Source: JAVBPE01 sp031549865 (GTDB lineage: Bacteria > Bacillota_I > Bacilli_A > Acholeplasmatales > Anaeroplasmataceae). From it: 64,000 nucleotides of DNA. The DNA is taken from NCBI GenBank assembly GCA_031549865.1, contig JAVBPE010000006.1, forward strand, positions 1 to 64,000. Direction: 5' to 3'. The position numbers and the translations under genes are program-made. Below are positions 51,776 to 61,828 of the stretch, piece after piece; position 1 is the stretch's first letter; every line of letters begins with the position of its first letter. The notes under the pieces were generated by a model. The model worked only from the letters and a program-made list of their open reading frames with translations. It was not told the origin of the DNA and did no database searches.

Positions 51776-53962
51776 ATGAGTGAAGCAAAACGCTTCGAGT
51801 ATAGTTGGGCGGGTCGTCCACTAGTTATCGAAATAGGAGAAATAGCTAAACAGGCTAATGGTGCTTGTATGGTTACATATGGAGGAAGTACAGTTTTAAG
51901 TACTGTTTGTACAAAGATATCTGAAACAACGCAAGATTTCTTTCCATTAATGGTTTTATATCAAGAAAAATTATATGCTGCAGGAAAAATACCTGGTGGC
52001 TTTTTACGTCGTGAAGGAAGAGCATCTGAACATGAAACATTAATTTCGCGTTTAATTGATCGCCCTATACGTCCATTATTCCCAGAAGGATTTGGGAATG
52101 AAGTACAAGTTGTAAATACTGTATTATCATCAGATCAAAATTGCACAACAGAAATGGCTGCAATGTTAGGTTCATCAATTGCCCTTATGGTTTCTGACAT
52201 TCCATTTGAAGGTCCAATCGCTGGAGTAATGGTTGGTAGAGTAAATGGAGAATATGTACTTAATCCAACCCCAGAGCAAGCTTTATTAAGTGATATTGCC
52301 TTAACGGTTGCTGGTACTGAAAAAGCAATTAACATGGTTGAATCAGGTGCAAATGAAGTATCTGAAGATGCAATGTGGCAAGCTTTAGTATTTGGTCACA
52401 AAGCAATTAAAGAATTATGTGAATTCCAAAAAAATATCGTTAAAGAATGCGGTAAAGAAAAAATGGAAGTTCAATTATTTGAAATTGATAAAACTTTAGA
52501 AAAAGAAGTAAAAGAGTATGCTTTTGACAAATTAGTAAAAGCTATACGTATTGAAGATAAATTAGAAAGATATGCAGCAATTGATAGAGTTAATGATGAA
52601 ACAATTGAATATTTTGATCAAAAAGCTTTTATCAAAGAAGTTGCAGGTATCAAAGTAATTGATACTGATGCGAAAAAAGATTATTTAAAACAAGTGAATA
52701 AAGTTTTAGAAGAAATTTTACATACTGAAGTAAGAAGATTAATTTCTGTCGATAAAATTAGACCTGATGGACGTTCTCAAGCTGAAATTAGACCTTTGTC
52801 AAGTCGCACAGATGTGTTACCTCGTACGCATGGTTCAGCATTATTTACACGTGGACAAACTCAAGCTTTAGCTGTTACAACATTAGGCTCATTAAATGAT
52901 AATCAAATCATTGATGGTCTTGGAATGGAAGCAACTAAGAGATTTATGTTACATTATAACTTCCCAGCATTCTCAGTAGGTGAAACTGGACGTTATGGTG
53001 CTCCTGGAAGACGTGAAATTGGTCATGGTGCATTAGGTGAACGTGCTTTATCTTATGTTATTCCAACAGAAGAAGAATTCCCATATACAATTCGTGTTGT
53101 ATCTGAAATTTTAGAATCTAATGGTTCTTCATCACAAGCTACAATTTGTGCTGGTACAATGTCATTAATGGCTGCGGGTGTTCCAATTAAGGCACCTGTT
53201 GCAGGTATTGCGATGGGATTAATCATGACAGATGATGATCATTATACTGTATTAACAGATATTCAAGGTATGGAAGATCATTTAGGAGATATGGACTTTA
53301 AAGTTGCAGGTACTAAAAAAGGTATAACTGCTTTACAAATGGATATTAAAATTAAAGGAATTACTTATGAAATATTAGCTGAGGCCTTAGCTCAAGCTAA
53401 ACTTGGACGTCTTGAAATTTTAGATCATATGGAAGCTACTATTAAAGAAAATAGAAAAGAATTATCAGAATATGCTCCAAAAGTTTTAGCAACAAGAATT
53501 AATCCAGATAAAATTAAAGAAGTAATTGGTGCTGGTGGTAAAGTTATTAACCAAATTATTGAAGATTGTAACCAAGTTAAAATTGATATTGAACAAGATG
53601 GTCGTGTATTTGTAATGCATCAAGACTTAGTTTGGGCTAAAAAAGCTATTGAAAAAATTGAAAATATTGTTCGTGCTGCGGAAGTTAACAAAATCTATGA
53701 AGGTAAAGTTACTCGTATTGAAAAATATGGCGTATTTATTGAATTATGGGATGGTTGTGAAGGATTATGTCATATTTCTAAACTAGATGTTAATCGTGTA
53801 GAAAAATGTGAAGATATTGTTTCTTTAAATGATGTTATAATTGTAAAATGCATTGGTGTAAATGAAAAAGGCCAAATTGATTTATCTAGAAAAGATGCGA
53901 TCAAAGATTCATTTAAAAAAGAAGCAGTAAAACAAGAAGAAGTAAAAGAAATTAAAGAATAA
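51776..53962 (+). CDS. pnp: Polyribonucleotide nucleotidyltransferase (PNPase)
   Basis: 728 residues. Two RNase PH domains (FLRREGRASEHETLISRLID; RTHGSALFTRGQTQALA; then GSSSQATICAG with catalytic residues), followed by KH (VIGAGGKVINQIIE, about 583-596) and S1 (YEGKVTRIEKYGVFIELWDG). A 3'-5' exoribonuclease that works by phosphorolysis in RNA decay. GGAG before the ATG; terminator after. Confidence 0.97.
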   Translation: MSEAKRFEYSWAGRPLVIEIGEIAKQANGACMVTYGGSTVLSTVCTKISETTQDFFPLMVLYQEKLYAAGKIPGGFLRREGRASEHETLISRLIDRPIRPLFPEGFGNEVQVVNTVLSSDQNCTTEMAAMLGSSIALMVSDIPFEGPIAGVMVGRVNGEYVLNPTPEQALLSDIALTVAGTEKAINMVESGANEVSEDAMWQALVFGHKAIKELCEFQKNIVKECGKEKMEVQLFEIDKTLEKEVKEYAFDKLVKAIRIEDKLERYAAIDRVNDETIEYFDQKAFIKEVAGIKVIDTDAKKDYLKQVNKVLEEILHTEVRRLISVDKIRPDGRSQAEIRPLSSRTDVLPRTHGSALFTRGQTQALAVTTLGSLNDNQIIDGLGMEATKRFMLHYNFPAFSVGETGRYGAPGRREIGHGALGERALSYVIPTEEEFPYTIRVVSEILESNGSSSQATICAGTMSLMAAGVPIKAPVAGIAMGLIMTDDDHYTVLTDIQGMEDHLGDMDFKVAGTKKGITALQMDIKIKGITYEILAEALAQAKLGRLEILDHMEATIKENRKELSEYAPKVLATRINPDKIKEVIGAGGKVINQIIEDCNQVKIDIEQDGRVFVMHQDLVWAKKAIEKIENIVRAAEVNKIYEGKVTRIEKYGVFIELWDGCEGLCHISKLDVNRVEKCEDIVSLNDVIIVKCIGVNEKGQIDLSRKDAIKDSFKKEAVKQEEVKEIKE

Positions 53963-53964
53963 TT

Positions 53965-53989
53965 AAAAACCGGCCAAAGCCGGTTTTAT
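53965..53989 (+). terminator. Terminator of pnp
   Basis: AAAACCGGC-CAAA-GCCGGTTTT hairpin, G+C-rich core. Confidence 0.85.
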
Positions 53990-54009
53990 AATCTATAAAG
54001 GAGATATTT

Positions 54010-54837
54010 ATGAACGAATTTTTGAATAATTTTGCACAAGGTGCAGTAGAGTTTTTCCAATCAACAGGAATTATAATTCTAAAAGGAATATTGGTCGCTA
54101 TAGTAGGATTAATCGTTTTAAAAATTATTAGAGCAATTATAAAACGTATATTATTTCGTTCACCACTTGATAATACAATTTCATCATTTATATTTTCAAT
54201 TATAACAGCGTTATTATATTTGTTTTATATTTTTATTGTTGCCTCATCTTTTACAATCCCCATGGATTCAGTTTTAGCACTAGTGGCATCAATTGGTGTC
54301 GCAATTGGACTTGCGTTAAAAGATTCATTATCAAATATAGCCAATGGAATTTTGCTTGTTACAACAAAGCCATTTAAAGAAGGTGATTTTGTTTCAATAA
54401 ATGGAACAGAAGGCACGGTAGTTGGAATAAACATGGTTACAACGGTTCTTCAAACTCCGGATAATAAAATAATTACTATTCCTAATAATAGTGTAATGAG
54501 TGCAAATATAGTCAATTATAATGGCAAGAATACAAGAAGATTAGATTTGAACTTTACAGTTGGATATAATGAAGATATAGATACGATTAAAAGTTTATTA
54601 TTATCTTTATGTACTAAACATAAAATGATTTTAAAAAATCCTGTTCCTTTTATTAAGGTAAAAGAACATAGCGAACGCGGAATTGTTTTTTTAGTAAGAA
54701 TTTGGGTTAATTCTGATAATTATTGGACTGTTAATTTTGATTTATTAGAACAAGTTTTAAAAGAATTTAAGAACAATAATATTGATATTCCTTATAAGCC
54801 ATTAAACATAAAAATGGAAAAGGATGATTTAGAATGA
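54010..54837 (+). CDS. mscS: Small-conductance mechanosensitive channel (MscS family)
   Basis: 275 residues. Three N-terminal helices (about 17-40, 58-80, 88-112); the third, SIGVAIGLALKDSLSNIANGILLV, is the pore helix. The beta domain follows (FKEGDFVSINGTEGTVVGINMVTTVL, PNNSVMSANIVNY) and the C-terminal alpha/beta part. Opens under membrane tension during osmotic downshock. Overlaps the next gene by 4 bases. Confidence 0.95.
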   Translation: MNEFLNNFAQGAVEFFQSTGIIILKGILVAIVGLIVLKIIRAIIKRILFRSPLDNTISSFIFSIITALLYLFYIFIVASSFTIPMDSVLALVASIGVAIGLALKDSLSNIANGILLVTTKPFKEGDFVSINGTEGTVVGINMVTTVLQTPDNKIITIPNNSVMSANIVNYNGKNTRRLDLNFTVGYNEDIDTIKSLLLSLCTKHKMILKNPVPFIKVKEHSERGIVFLVRIWVNSDNYWTVNFDLLEQVLKEFKNNNIDIPYKPLNIKMEKDDLE

Positions 54838-55964
54838 AAAAGAAATTATTTATCTTATTTTACCTTTTTATATCATTTTTAAGTATTAATGTTAATGCTG
54901 AAAGTAACATTATTAATACAAGTATTGAAAGTAAAGACTATGCAATTCTAGTGGGAACAGATTTTTTTGTTCTTGATGAAATTTCATTAATGGAAAACGA
55001 TATTTCTTATTTTACATATACATATGATACAGAAAAATTACATTTATGTAGCGCAGAATCAAAAGGAAGCCTATTTTTTGCTTTAATGAATGATTTTACT
55101 GATACACAAATTATTTGCTCATTTGTTAAGGATTCAAATTATGATTCATTATATATTATTAAATATAATTTGATCGCAACTAAATCATCAGCAATTAGCA
55201 TCAAAAAATATAATAATTATTTCTATATAATGGCAAATGAAAAAGAAGTATTGGGTGAATTTACATGGAAAGTAAATGATGTAGAATATAAAAGTTACAA
55301 TAGATTTAGTTATAACTTAAATGAAAATGATACTCTAAGTGTTGAATTTAATAATTATAAGGCTATTTATAATGGCAAAATTATTAAAAATGATTCTTTG
55401 TCACTAGAATTTAAGATAATTTCAATTGTATTCTCAGTATTATTACTTTGTTTTTTAGCATATTTGATTATTAAATATATTTTAAATGGCGATTATTTAA
55501 AAATTTTCAAAAATAAAACAAATAAAATTCTTAAATATTTAAATAAAATAAATGAAAAAGAACAATTATCTTTAAAAGATAAAAAAACATTTAATTATAA
55601 AATTACAAATACGCTTCATGATTTAAATAGTAACGCCAAATTAGCCCAGGATAAATATGCAAATTTATCGTTAGAAATTAGTAGTAAAATTAAAACACCA
55701 AAAAAAGTTCTAAATGCCTTAATAATTATTGATGATAAATTAACAAACGACGAATATAAATCAATTATTGATTACTTTATTAAAACATTTAATGATATTT
55801 TGAATATTTTGATATCAACAGATTTTAAATCAAGTAAAAATACTGTTAGTGATAAAATAAAAGAATTAAAAAAAGAAACAATTAAAAATTTTGAAATCAA
55901 TAAAATAGATAAAGAAATTATTGATGCAAAAAATTATTTAAAGAGTTTAAATATAATTGACTAA
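54834..55964 (+). CDS. Exported membrane protein with cytoplasmic coiled coil, unknown function
   Basis: 376 residues. A signal peptide (1-22, ending VNAES) starts the protein; an external domain to about 195 rich in strands; one membrane helix at about 197-220; then a cytoplasmic helical part of about 150 residues (Lys/Asn/Leu/Ile rich). I recognise no family. The gene is translationally coupled to the MscS channel by a 4-base overlap, so the protein may modulate it or respond to the same stress. The promoter of rnpB overlaps its end. Confidence 0.6.
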   Translation: MKKKLFILFYLFISFLSINVNAESNIINTSIESKDYAILVGTDFFVLDEISLMENDISYFTYTYDTEKLHLCSAESKGSLFFALMNDFTDTQIICSFVKDSNYDSLYIIKYNLIATKSSAISIKKYNNYFYIMANEKEVLGEFTWKVNDVEYKSYNRFSYNLNENDTLSVEFNNYKAIYNGKIIKNDSLSLEFKIISIVFSVLLLCFLAYLIIKYILNGDYLKIFKNKTNKILKYLNKINEKEQLSLKDKKTFNYKITNTLHDLNSNAKLAQDKYANLSLEISSKIKTPKKVLNALIIIDDKLTNDEYKSIIDYFIKTFNDILNILISTDFKSSKNTVSDKIKELKKETIKNFEINKIDKEIIDAKNYLKSLNIID

Positions 55965-55992
55965 AAATCAATTATTTATGATAAAATAAAGA

Positions 55993-56336
55993 AGAGTGAT
56001 TGGGTAATCGAGCCACATTGTGGTTAGGAAAGTCCATGCTAGCACAGTCTGCGATGACTGTAGTGTTTGTGCCTAGGGAAACAATAACCTAGGGAACGAA
56101 AGTTACGGCGAGAGAAGTCTAAGTCTAAATGATATGATGTATCTTGTAACGTGCCACAGAAACGAATCTTTTAGAAATGAAAGAATGAAACGTTGGTAAA
56201 CCCCTCAAGCTAGAAACCCAAATTTGGTAGGGGAACTTCTAATGGCGAATTGAAGCCTGAAGGAGGCACATGTTTTATGTGCAGATAGATGATTACCGCT
56301 TGCAAAAGTACAAAACATGGCTTATAGATCACTTAA
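55993..56336 (+). ncRNA. rnpB: RNase P RNA, type B (Bacillus-type)
   Basis: Conserved blocks appear in the expected order: GGGTAATCG, AGGAAAGTCCATGC, GTGCCACAGAAACG, GGTAAACCCCTCAAGC, GAAACCCAAATTTGG, AGATAGATGATTACCGC and ACAAAACATGGCTTATAG. The ends pair as AGTGAT (55995-56000) with ATCACT (56328-56333), the P1 stem. Type B RNA is typical of Bacillota and relatives. Cleaves the 5' leaders of tRNA precursors. A terminator follows immediately. Confidence 0.97.
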
Positions 56337-56337
56337 G

Positions 56338-56362
56338 AAGAGGATTCATTCCTCTTTTTTAT
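56338..56362 (+). terminator. Terminator of rnpB
   Basis: AAGAGG / CCTCTT stem with a short loop, then a T tract. Confidence 0.85.
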
Positions 56363-56410
56363 TTGACTGAGTGAATTATAGTTGATGTGAAATGTGTGTG
56401 AAATAATTTC

Positions 56411-56438
56411 TTGCAAATTCATATCAAAATGTTATAAT
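56411..56438 (+). promoter_or_regulatory. Promoter of the PL9-like lipoprotein gene
   Basis: TTGCAA at 56411-56416, 16 bases, perfect TATAAT at 56433-56438. No cre-like site is seen here, unlike the other lyase gene. Confidence 0.65.
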
Positions 56439-56478
56439 TATTCTATAAGAAAACATTAAATTTAAAAAGGAGATCTAT

Positions 56479-59235
56479 ATGCAAAAGAAAAGATTAGTCA
56501 TATTAATAGCATTATTTTTTATTGTTGCATCATTATTCGCATGTAATAATGAGATAGATCCCACTATAACTTCGTATGATTATCCATCTGAGTCTACTAC
56601 TTTACCCGAAATTCCAAAAGAAAAAAGTTATTTATATATGAATCCCGATGATGTTGCAATGGATATAAAGGGCCCCTCAAGTTATTATGATCCAGATTCT
56701 AATGAAATCAATTATACGGCTTTAGATTTTTATGATGAGGATTTAAATTATGCGGCAGTTGGTAGTCCAAATAGCTCAAATGCTACGTATGCTAATGTTC
56801 CAACAATAATTTGTCCAACAGTTATAACTAAAAATGATCTTGTAGTATCTGCAACAGCTGATGAATTTGGCATTGGGACAGAGGAATCACCGATGACTAT
56901 AAATAATGCTATTGATAATTTGAAACTAGGTCAAACTATATTTTTAAAGGCTGGAACATACAAATTTTCAACTTCAAGAATTACTTTACAAAGAAATGGT
57001 AATGTTAATGCATATTTAAAAATGGTTGCCTATAATGGTGGGTATGTTAAATTTGATTTTAGTGGTCAAACATTCTCAGAAGAAGTATCTTTAAATGAAA
57101 GAGGCATTCAAATTGAAGGTAATTACTGGTATTTAAATGGAATTCATGTATATGGCTCAGCTGATAATGGAATATTTATTAGTGGTAATTATAATATAGT
57201 TGAAAATTGTGTATTAGAAGCAAATCGTGATACAGGCTTACAAATTTCAAGAAGAAATTCTACATTAAAGAATTTTAATGCTTGGCCTCATAACAATTTA
57301 GTCCTTAATTGTACATCTTTTAACAATTATTCTATTTATAACGAAGCATCAGGTTTTGCTTCAAAACTAACTTGTGGTAATAATAATACTTTTGATGGTT
57401 GTATATCTTATAATAATTCATCAAATGGTTTTGACCTATATACAGCAGTAAGTTATGGGGCAATTGGAAGGGTAATTATATTGAATTGTGTAGCATTTGA
57501 AAACGGAAAATTATTAAATTCGTCTACATATACTGATGGTGATGGAAATGGATTTAAATTAGGTGGAGAAAATATTAAAGGAAATCATTATGTAAATAAT
57601 TGTGTGTCTTTTAATAATGCCTCACATGGTTTTACAGATAATTCTAATCCAGGAACTATAACAATATCGAATTGTACCTCTTACAATAATTCCTTAAAAG
57701 CCAATAATAAAAGTAATATTGATTTTAACCGTAATGGTGATAGTTTGAATTATTTTTCAGGTATTTTGTCTATTAATACATCTAAACAAGCAAACGATAA
57801 GTATGCTGGTAAGGCTGAATATTCATTATTTTATAATGCAAAGTATTATTATGTTTCTACGCTTAGTGATCTAAATGAAAAAACAGGCAATAAAGGCGGA
57901 GGATTTTCTGAAATTACTCCCGCAAATATAATTAATGAATTTGCTTCGATTGATGCGCCAACTGGAATAAATTATAATCATAATGCTCTTCGAAATAGTG
58001 ATGGTACTATTAATTTGGGTGATTTTTTAAAATTAAAATCCACAAGTATTTTAAATTCAATGGGACCAAATAATAAATATGTTGGAGCCAATTTAAGCAA
58101 TACAGTTTCCGATAATCAAGAATTAAAGACAAACAATATGATAAATTGTATAAATAATCTTAATGAAGCTACTTTTTCATCTGCTTACTTATTTAAACTT
58201 AATGAAGCAATTGCTCAATATAATAGTTTACCACTATTACTTAGAAAAAATATAACAAATCGCGATAAATTGATTTCATTAATAAATGATTTTAATACAT
58301 TAGCTATTGAATATATTAATGATTTAATAGAAAATTTTGCGCTTACATCATTTTCTTTAGAGACGAAGGCATATATAAATGAAGTTGATATTGTTTATGA
58401 ATCATTATCAAATTTTATGAAGAGTTTTATTGATAATTATCAAGCTTTTGAAAAAATAAAGAACGACTTCTTAAATCTTCAAACATCTGCTATCACAAAA
58501 ATGATTAATAATATTACAGTCGTTTTATTAAATGAAGATTTTAAAAATCAACTTCTAACTGTAGAAAATATTATTAATTCATTAACTGAAAATGAAAAAG
58601 CACTTATTAATAATCTTGATAATTTAAATAGAATAAGAAATGCTTATAACATTGCTTTATTAATTGAAAAAATAGATGAAAAGAATATTAATTATATTTC
58701 TAAATCAATAGTATTAATGGCATATGAGCAATATAAAAACTTAGATAGTCAAGAGAAATCATATATATCGCAATTAACAGTAATAACAAAAATTGAACGT
58801 TGTATGGATATTGTTTTAACTATAGAGCCAGAATTTTCTAAGTCATTAAATGCCGATTATACTCGTTTAAGCTATAAAAATGCGACTATAGATAATTATT
58901 TTTATGCTAATGGTACAATTAATGTTAATACTTCCGATGATTTTTTATTAATTAAAAATTCTTTAAAACTAGATTCATCTTCTAAGTATAATAATAAATC
59001 TATCTCTTTTGAAGTAACTAATGTTCAATATTTTGAATTGACTTTAGTGCTAAATGGAAATGGAACAAATAAAGCTATTACTATAAATAAAGATGGCGAA
59101 GATATAGAAATAATAAAAGATGTTAGAAACACATCAAAAAATACAACAGTCACACTTATTTTGGAAAGTGGTAAATATTATCTATATTCTGAAACAGGTG
59201 GAGTATTTATAAAAGATATAACTATAAAATATTAA
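56479..59235 (+). CDS. Secreted lipoprotein with PL9-like pectate lyase domain and long C-terminal extension
   Basis: 918 residues. Lipoprotein signal with lipobox LFAC (about 19-22). Residues about 125-540 form a right-handed parallel beta helix that follows PL9 pectate lyases: SPMTINNAIDNLKLGQTIFLKAGTY, EASGFASKLTCGNNNTFDGC, then GDGNGFKLGGENIKGNH, which contains the family's catalytic-type Lys. The acidic calcium ligands of the family are mostly replaced (ADGFA and DDGWD positions read ASGFA and SNGFD), so activity is uncertain. Residues 560-790 are helical repeats and the last 120 look like a beta-sandwich, possibly carbohydrate-binding. GGAG before the ATG. Confidence 0.75.
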   Translation: MQKKRLVILIALFFIVASLFACNNEIDPTITSYDYPSESTTLPEIPKEKSYLYMNPDDVAMDIKGPSSYYDPDSNEINYTALDFYDEDLNYAAVGSPNSSNATYANVPTIICPTVITKNDLVVSATADEFGIGTEESPMTINNAIDNLKLGQTIFLKAGTYKFSTSRITLQRNGNVNAYLKMVAYNGGYVKFDFSGQTFSEEVSLNERGIQIEGNYWYLNGIHVYGSADNGIFISGNYNIVENCVLEANRDTGLQISRRNSTLKNFNAWPHNNLVLNCTSFNNYSIYNEASGFASKLTCGNNNTFDGCISYNNSSNGFDLYTAVSYGAIGRVIILNCVAFENGKLLNSSTYTDGDGNGFKLGGENIKGNHYVNNCVSFNNASHGFTDNSNPGTITISNCTSYNNSLKANNKSNIDFNRNGDSLNYFSGILSINTSKQANDKYAGKAEYSLFYNAKYYYVSTLSDLNEKTGNKGGGFSEITPANIINEFASIDAPTGINYNHNALRNSDGTINLGDFLKLKSTSILNSMGPNNKYVGANLSNTVSDNQELKTNNMINCINNLNEATFSSAYLFKLNEAIAQYNSLPLLLRKNITNRDKLISLINDFNTLAIEYINDLIENFALTSFSLETKAYINEVDIVYESLSNFMKSFIDNYQAFEKIKNDFLNLQTSAITKMINNITVVLLNEDFKNQLLTVENIINSLTENEKALINNLDNLNRIRNAYNIALLIEKIDEKNINYISKSIVLMAYEQYKNLDSQEKSYISQLTVITKIERCMDIVLTIEPEFSKSLNADYTRLSYKNATIDNYFYANGTINVNTSDDFLLIKNSLKLDSSSKYNNKSISFEVTNVQYFELTLVLNGNGTNKAITINKDGEDIEIIKDVRNTSKNTTVTLILESGKYYLYSETGGVFIKDITIKY

Positions 59236-59250
59236 TATTAGAAAATAAAG

Positions 59251-59290
59251 GAGTATTCTTTATAATAATTTAAAGGATACTCTTTTATAA
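59251..59290 (+). terminator. Intrinsic terminator
   Basis: GAGTAT / ATACTC stem extended by inner CTTT / AAAG pairing, followed by TTTTAT. Confidence 0.7.
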
Positions 59291-59380
59291 TGAAAATAAA
59301 TATTCTACTATATAGAAAACATTTGAAATATGAACAAAATTAATGTAAAATAGAAGAGGCATAAAAAAGGAGTGATCATA

Positions 59381-61210
59381 TTGAGCAATGATAAAAACAG
59401 TATATTGCAAAGACAAAAAATGACAAGAAATTTTTGCATAATTGCCCATATCGACCACGGAAAATCAACTCTTGCAGATCGCATATTAGAGTTATGTGAA
59501 AGTGTTGAGCAACGTGAAATGAAAGACCAAATTCTTGATTCAATGGATTTAGAACGAGAAAGAGGCATAACTATAAAACTTAATGCAGTTTGTTTAAATT
59601 ATAAAGCATTAAATGGTCTTACTTATGAAATACATTTAATTGATACACCAGGACATGTCGACTTCACATATGAGGTATCAAGAAGTTTAGCGGCATGCGA
59701 AGGAGCTATCTTAGTAGTCGATTCTACGCAAGGTGTTGAAGCTCAGACTTTGGCAAACGTTTATTTAGCATTAGATAATAATTTAGAAATATTACCAGTT
59801 TTAAATAAAATTGACTTACCTAGCGCTGACCCCGAAAGAGTCAAACATGAAATTGAAAGTATAATAGGCTTACCTTGCGATGAAATAGTTCATTGTTCGG
59901 CAAAAACTGGAATTGGAATTAGAGATATTTTAGAACAAGTTGTCTATAATGTTCATGCACCTACAGGTGATCCATTCGCTCCAGTTGAGGCATTAATATT
60001 TGATAGTGCCTTTGATGCTTATCGTGGAGTAATAATATTAATTTGTGTTAAACAAGGAACGATAAGAGTTGGTGATACCATCCATCTAATGGCAACGGGG
60101 GCAACATACCAAATAGTTGAACTTGGAGTTAGATCTCCAAAAGAAGTTCAAAAAGAATTCTTAGCTGCTGGAGATGTAGGATATATCACTGCTAGTATTA
60201 AAGATATTAACATGGTTCACGTTGGCGATACTGTAACAACTATCGAAAATAAATCAAATAAAGCTTTAGCTGGTTATAGAAAATTAAATCCAATGGTTTA
60301 TTGTGGACTATATCCAATTGATTCTAAGCAATATCAAGACCTAAAAGATGCCTTAGATAAATTGAAATTATCTGATGCCTCATTAATTTATGATTATGAA
60401 ACATCCCAAGCTTTAGGTTTTGGATTTAGAACAGGCTTTTTAGGCTTACTTCATATGGATATTATCCAAGAAAGAATCAGTCGTGAATTTGGAATAGAAT
60501 TAATTGCAACCGCTCCAAGTGTATCGTATCATGTTCATTTAACAGATGGATCAATGATTATTATTGATAATCCAAGTCAATTACCAGATATAAGCGTTAT
60601 TTCATCAATTGAAGAACCTTATGTTACCGCAACAATAATGTCACCTTCAGAATATGTTGGCGCAATAATGGATTTATGTCAAAAGAAGCGCGGAACATTT
60701 ATTGATATGAAATATATTGAAGAAACTAGAGTTGTAATTCATTATGATATTCCATTATTAGAAATTGTGTATGATTTTTTTGATAAATTAAAATCATACA
60801 CAAAAGGTTATGCTTCATTCGATTATGAACTTGGTGATTATAAAGCATCTAAACTTGTTAAAATGGATATTATGCTTAACGGAGATGTAGTTGATGCCTT
60901 ATCAGTAATTGTTCATAAAGATTTTGCATATTATCGTGGAAAAGCTTTAGTAGAAAGATTAAAGGATATCATACCACGTCAAATGTTTGAAGTTCCAGTT
61001 CAAGCAGTTATAAATCATAAAGTAATAGCTCGTGCTGATATTAAAGCTATGCGTAAAGATGTCCTTGCCAAGTGCTATGGTGGAGATATTAGCCGTAAGC
61101 GTAAGTTATTAGAAAAGCAAAAAGAAGGTAAAAAGAAAATGAAAGCAATTGGTAGCGTTGAAGTACCACAAGAAGCTTTCTTAGCCATTTTATCAACAGA
61201 TGATAATTAA
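59381..61210 (+). CDS. lepA: Elongation factor 4 (LepA) GTPase
   Basis: 609 residues from the TTG at 59381; AAGGAGTGAT at 59367-59376 fits it, whereas the GTG at 59372 overlaps that site. GTPase motifs AHIDHGKST, RERGITIK, DTPGHVDF and NKIDLPSADP; the C-terminal LepA-specific domain ends with GGDISRKRKLLEKQKEGKKKMK in pieces. Acts on stalled or mis-translocated ribosomes. The next gene begins 13 bases downstream of the stop. Confidence 0.97.
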   Translation: MSNDKNSILQRQKMTRNFCIIAHIDHGKSTLADRILELCESVEQREMKDQILDSMDLERERGITIKLNAVCLNYKALNGLTYEIHLIDTPGHVDFTYEVSRSLAACEGAILVVDSTQGVEAQTLANVYLALDNNLEILPVLNKIDLPSADPERVKHEIESIIGLPCDEIVHCSAKTGIGIRDILEQVVYNVHAPTGDPFAPVEALIFDSAFDAYRGVIILICVKQGTIRVGDTIHLMATGATYQIVELGVRSPKEVQKEFLAAGDVGYITASIKDINMVHVGDTVTTIENKSNKALAGYRKLNPMVYCGLYPIDSKQYQDLKDALDKLKLSDASLIYDYETSQALGFGFRTGFLGLLHMDIIQERISREFGIELIATAPSVSYHVHLTDGSMIIIDNPSQLPDISVISSIEEPYVTATIMSPSEYVGAIMDLCQKKRGTFIDMKYIEETRVVIHYDIPLLEIVYDFFDKLKSYTKGYASFDYELGDYKASKLVKMDIMLNGDVVDALSVIVHKDFAYYRGKALVERLKDIIPRQMFEVPVQAVINHKVIARADIKAMRKDVLAKCYGGDISRKRKLLEKQKEGKKKMKAIGSVEVPQEAFLAILSTDDN

Positions 61211-61223
61211 AGAGGAGAAAAAC

Positions 61224-61652
61224 ATGAAAAAAGATAATTGTCCATATTGCAATCAAGGTGAAAACCTAGCTAAATTTGGTTATTTAGCATTTGAAACTGA
61301 AATATCATTAGTTATTGTTTTTAAAGAACAATCTCATAAAGGTAGAATGATCGTTGCTTATAAAGATGATCATGTTGCAGAAATTCAAGACTTAAGTGAT
61401 GATTTAAGAAATAAATTTATGCAAGATGTTAGTGATGTAGCGCGTGCTATTCAAAAAGGCTTTAATCCAAATAGAATCAATTATGGTGCTTATGGTGATA
61501 CATTAGGGCACTTACACTTCCATTTATGTCCAAAATATGAAGGACAAGATGAATGGGGTGGAATTTTCCAAATGAATACTGGAAAATTAATGTTTAATGA
61601 TTTAGAATGTGAAGAAATAGCTAAAATCATTAGAGCGAACTTTAGAAAATAA
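61224..61652 (+). CDS. HIT-family nucleotide hydrolase
   Basis: 142 residues from the ATG at 61224 (GAGGAG upstream). Histidine-triad motif GHLHFHLCP (with H-x-H-x-H order), RINYGAYGDTLGH before it. The N-terminus begins with CPYC, which could bind zinc together with further residues. Members cleave nucleoside phosphoramidates or dinucleotides. It sits between lepA and the minus-strand lyase gene. Confidence 0.9.
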   Translation: MKKDNCPYCNQGENLAKFGYLAFETEISLVIVFKEQSHKGRMIVAYKDDHVAEIQDLSDDLRNKFMQDVSDVARAIQKGFNPNRINYGAYGDTLGHLHFHLCPKYEGQDEWGGIFQMNTGKLMFNDLECEEIAKIIRANFRK

Positions 61653-61767
61653 AATTCAAGAGCTATCTAGTAAATAAAACTAGATATAAAGATTAAATGA
61701 AATGTACAATATGTTTTATTTAATGAGTTTTAGTAATTCACAAAACTATTTAACGGTTGAAATATTT

Positions 61768-61793
61768 AGGCGAGAACATCGCCTTTTTATTTT
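61768..61793 (+). terminator. Terminator of the lepA-HIT unit
   Basis: AGGCGA / TCGCCT stem with a 5-base loop and T tract. Confidence 0.78.
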
Positions 61794-61795
61794 AC

Positions 61796-61823
61796 TAAAA
61801 AAAAGTACAACCGAAGTTGTACT
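61796..61823 (-). terminator. Terminator of the pectate lyase gene (minus strand)
   Basis: AGTACAAC / GTTGTACT perfect stem with a TTCG loop on the minus strand, followed by a T tract. Confidence 0.85.
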
Positions 61824-61828
61824 AGACT

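Larger units (their letters stand above)
61653..61828. other. Intergenic region between two convergent genes
   Basis: Holds one terminator for each direction (61768-61793 for the plus strand, 61796-61823 for the minus strand). The first hundred bases show no coding potential. Confidence 0.6.
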
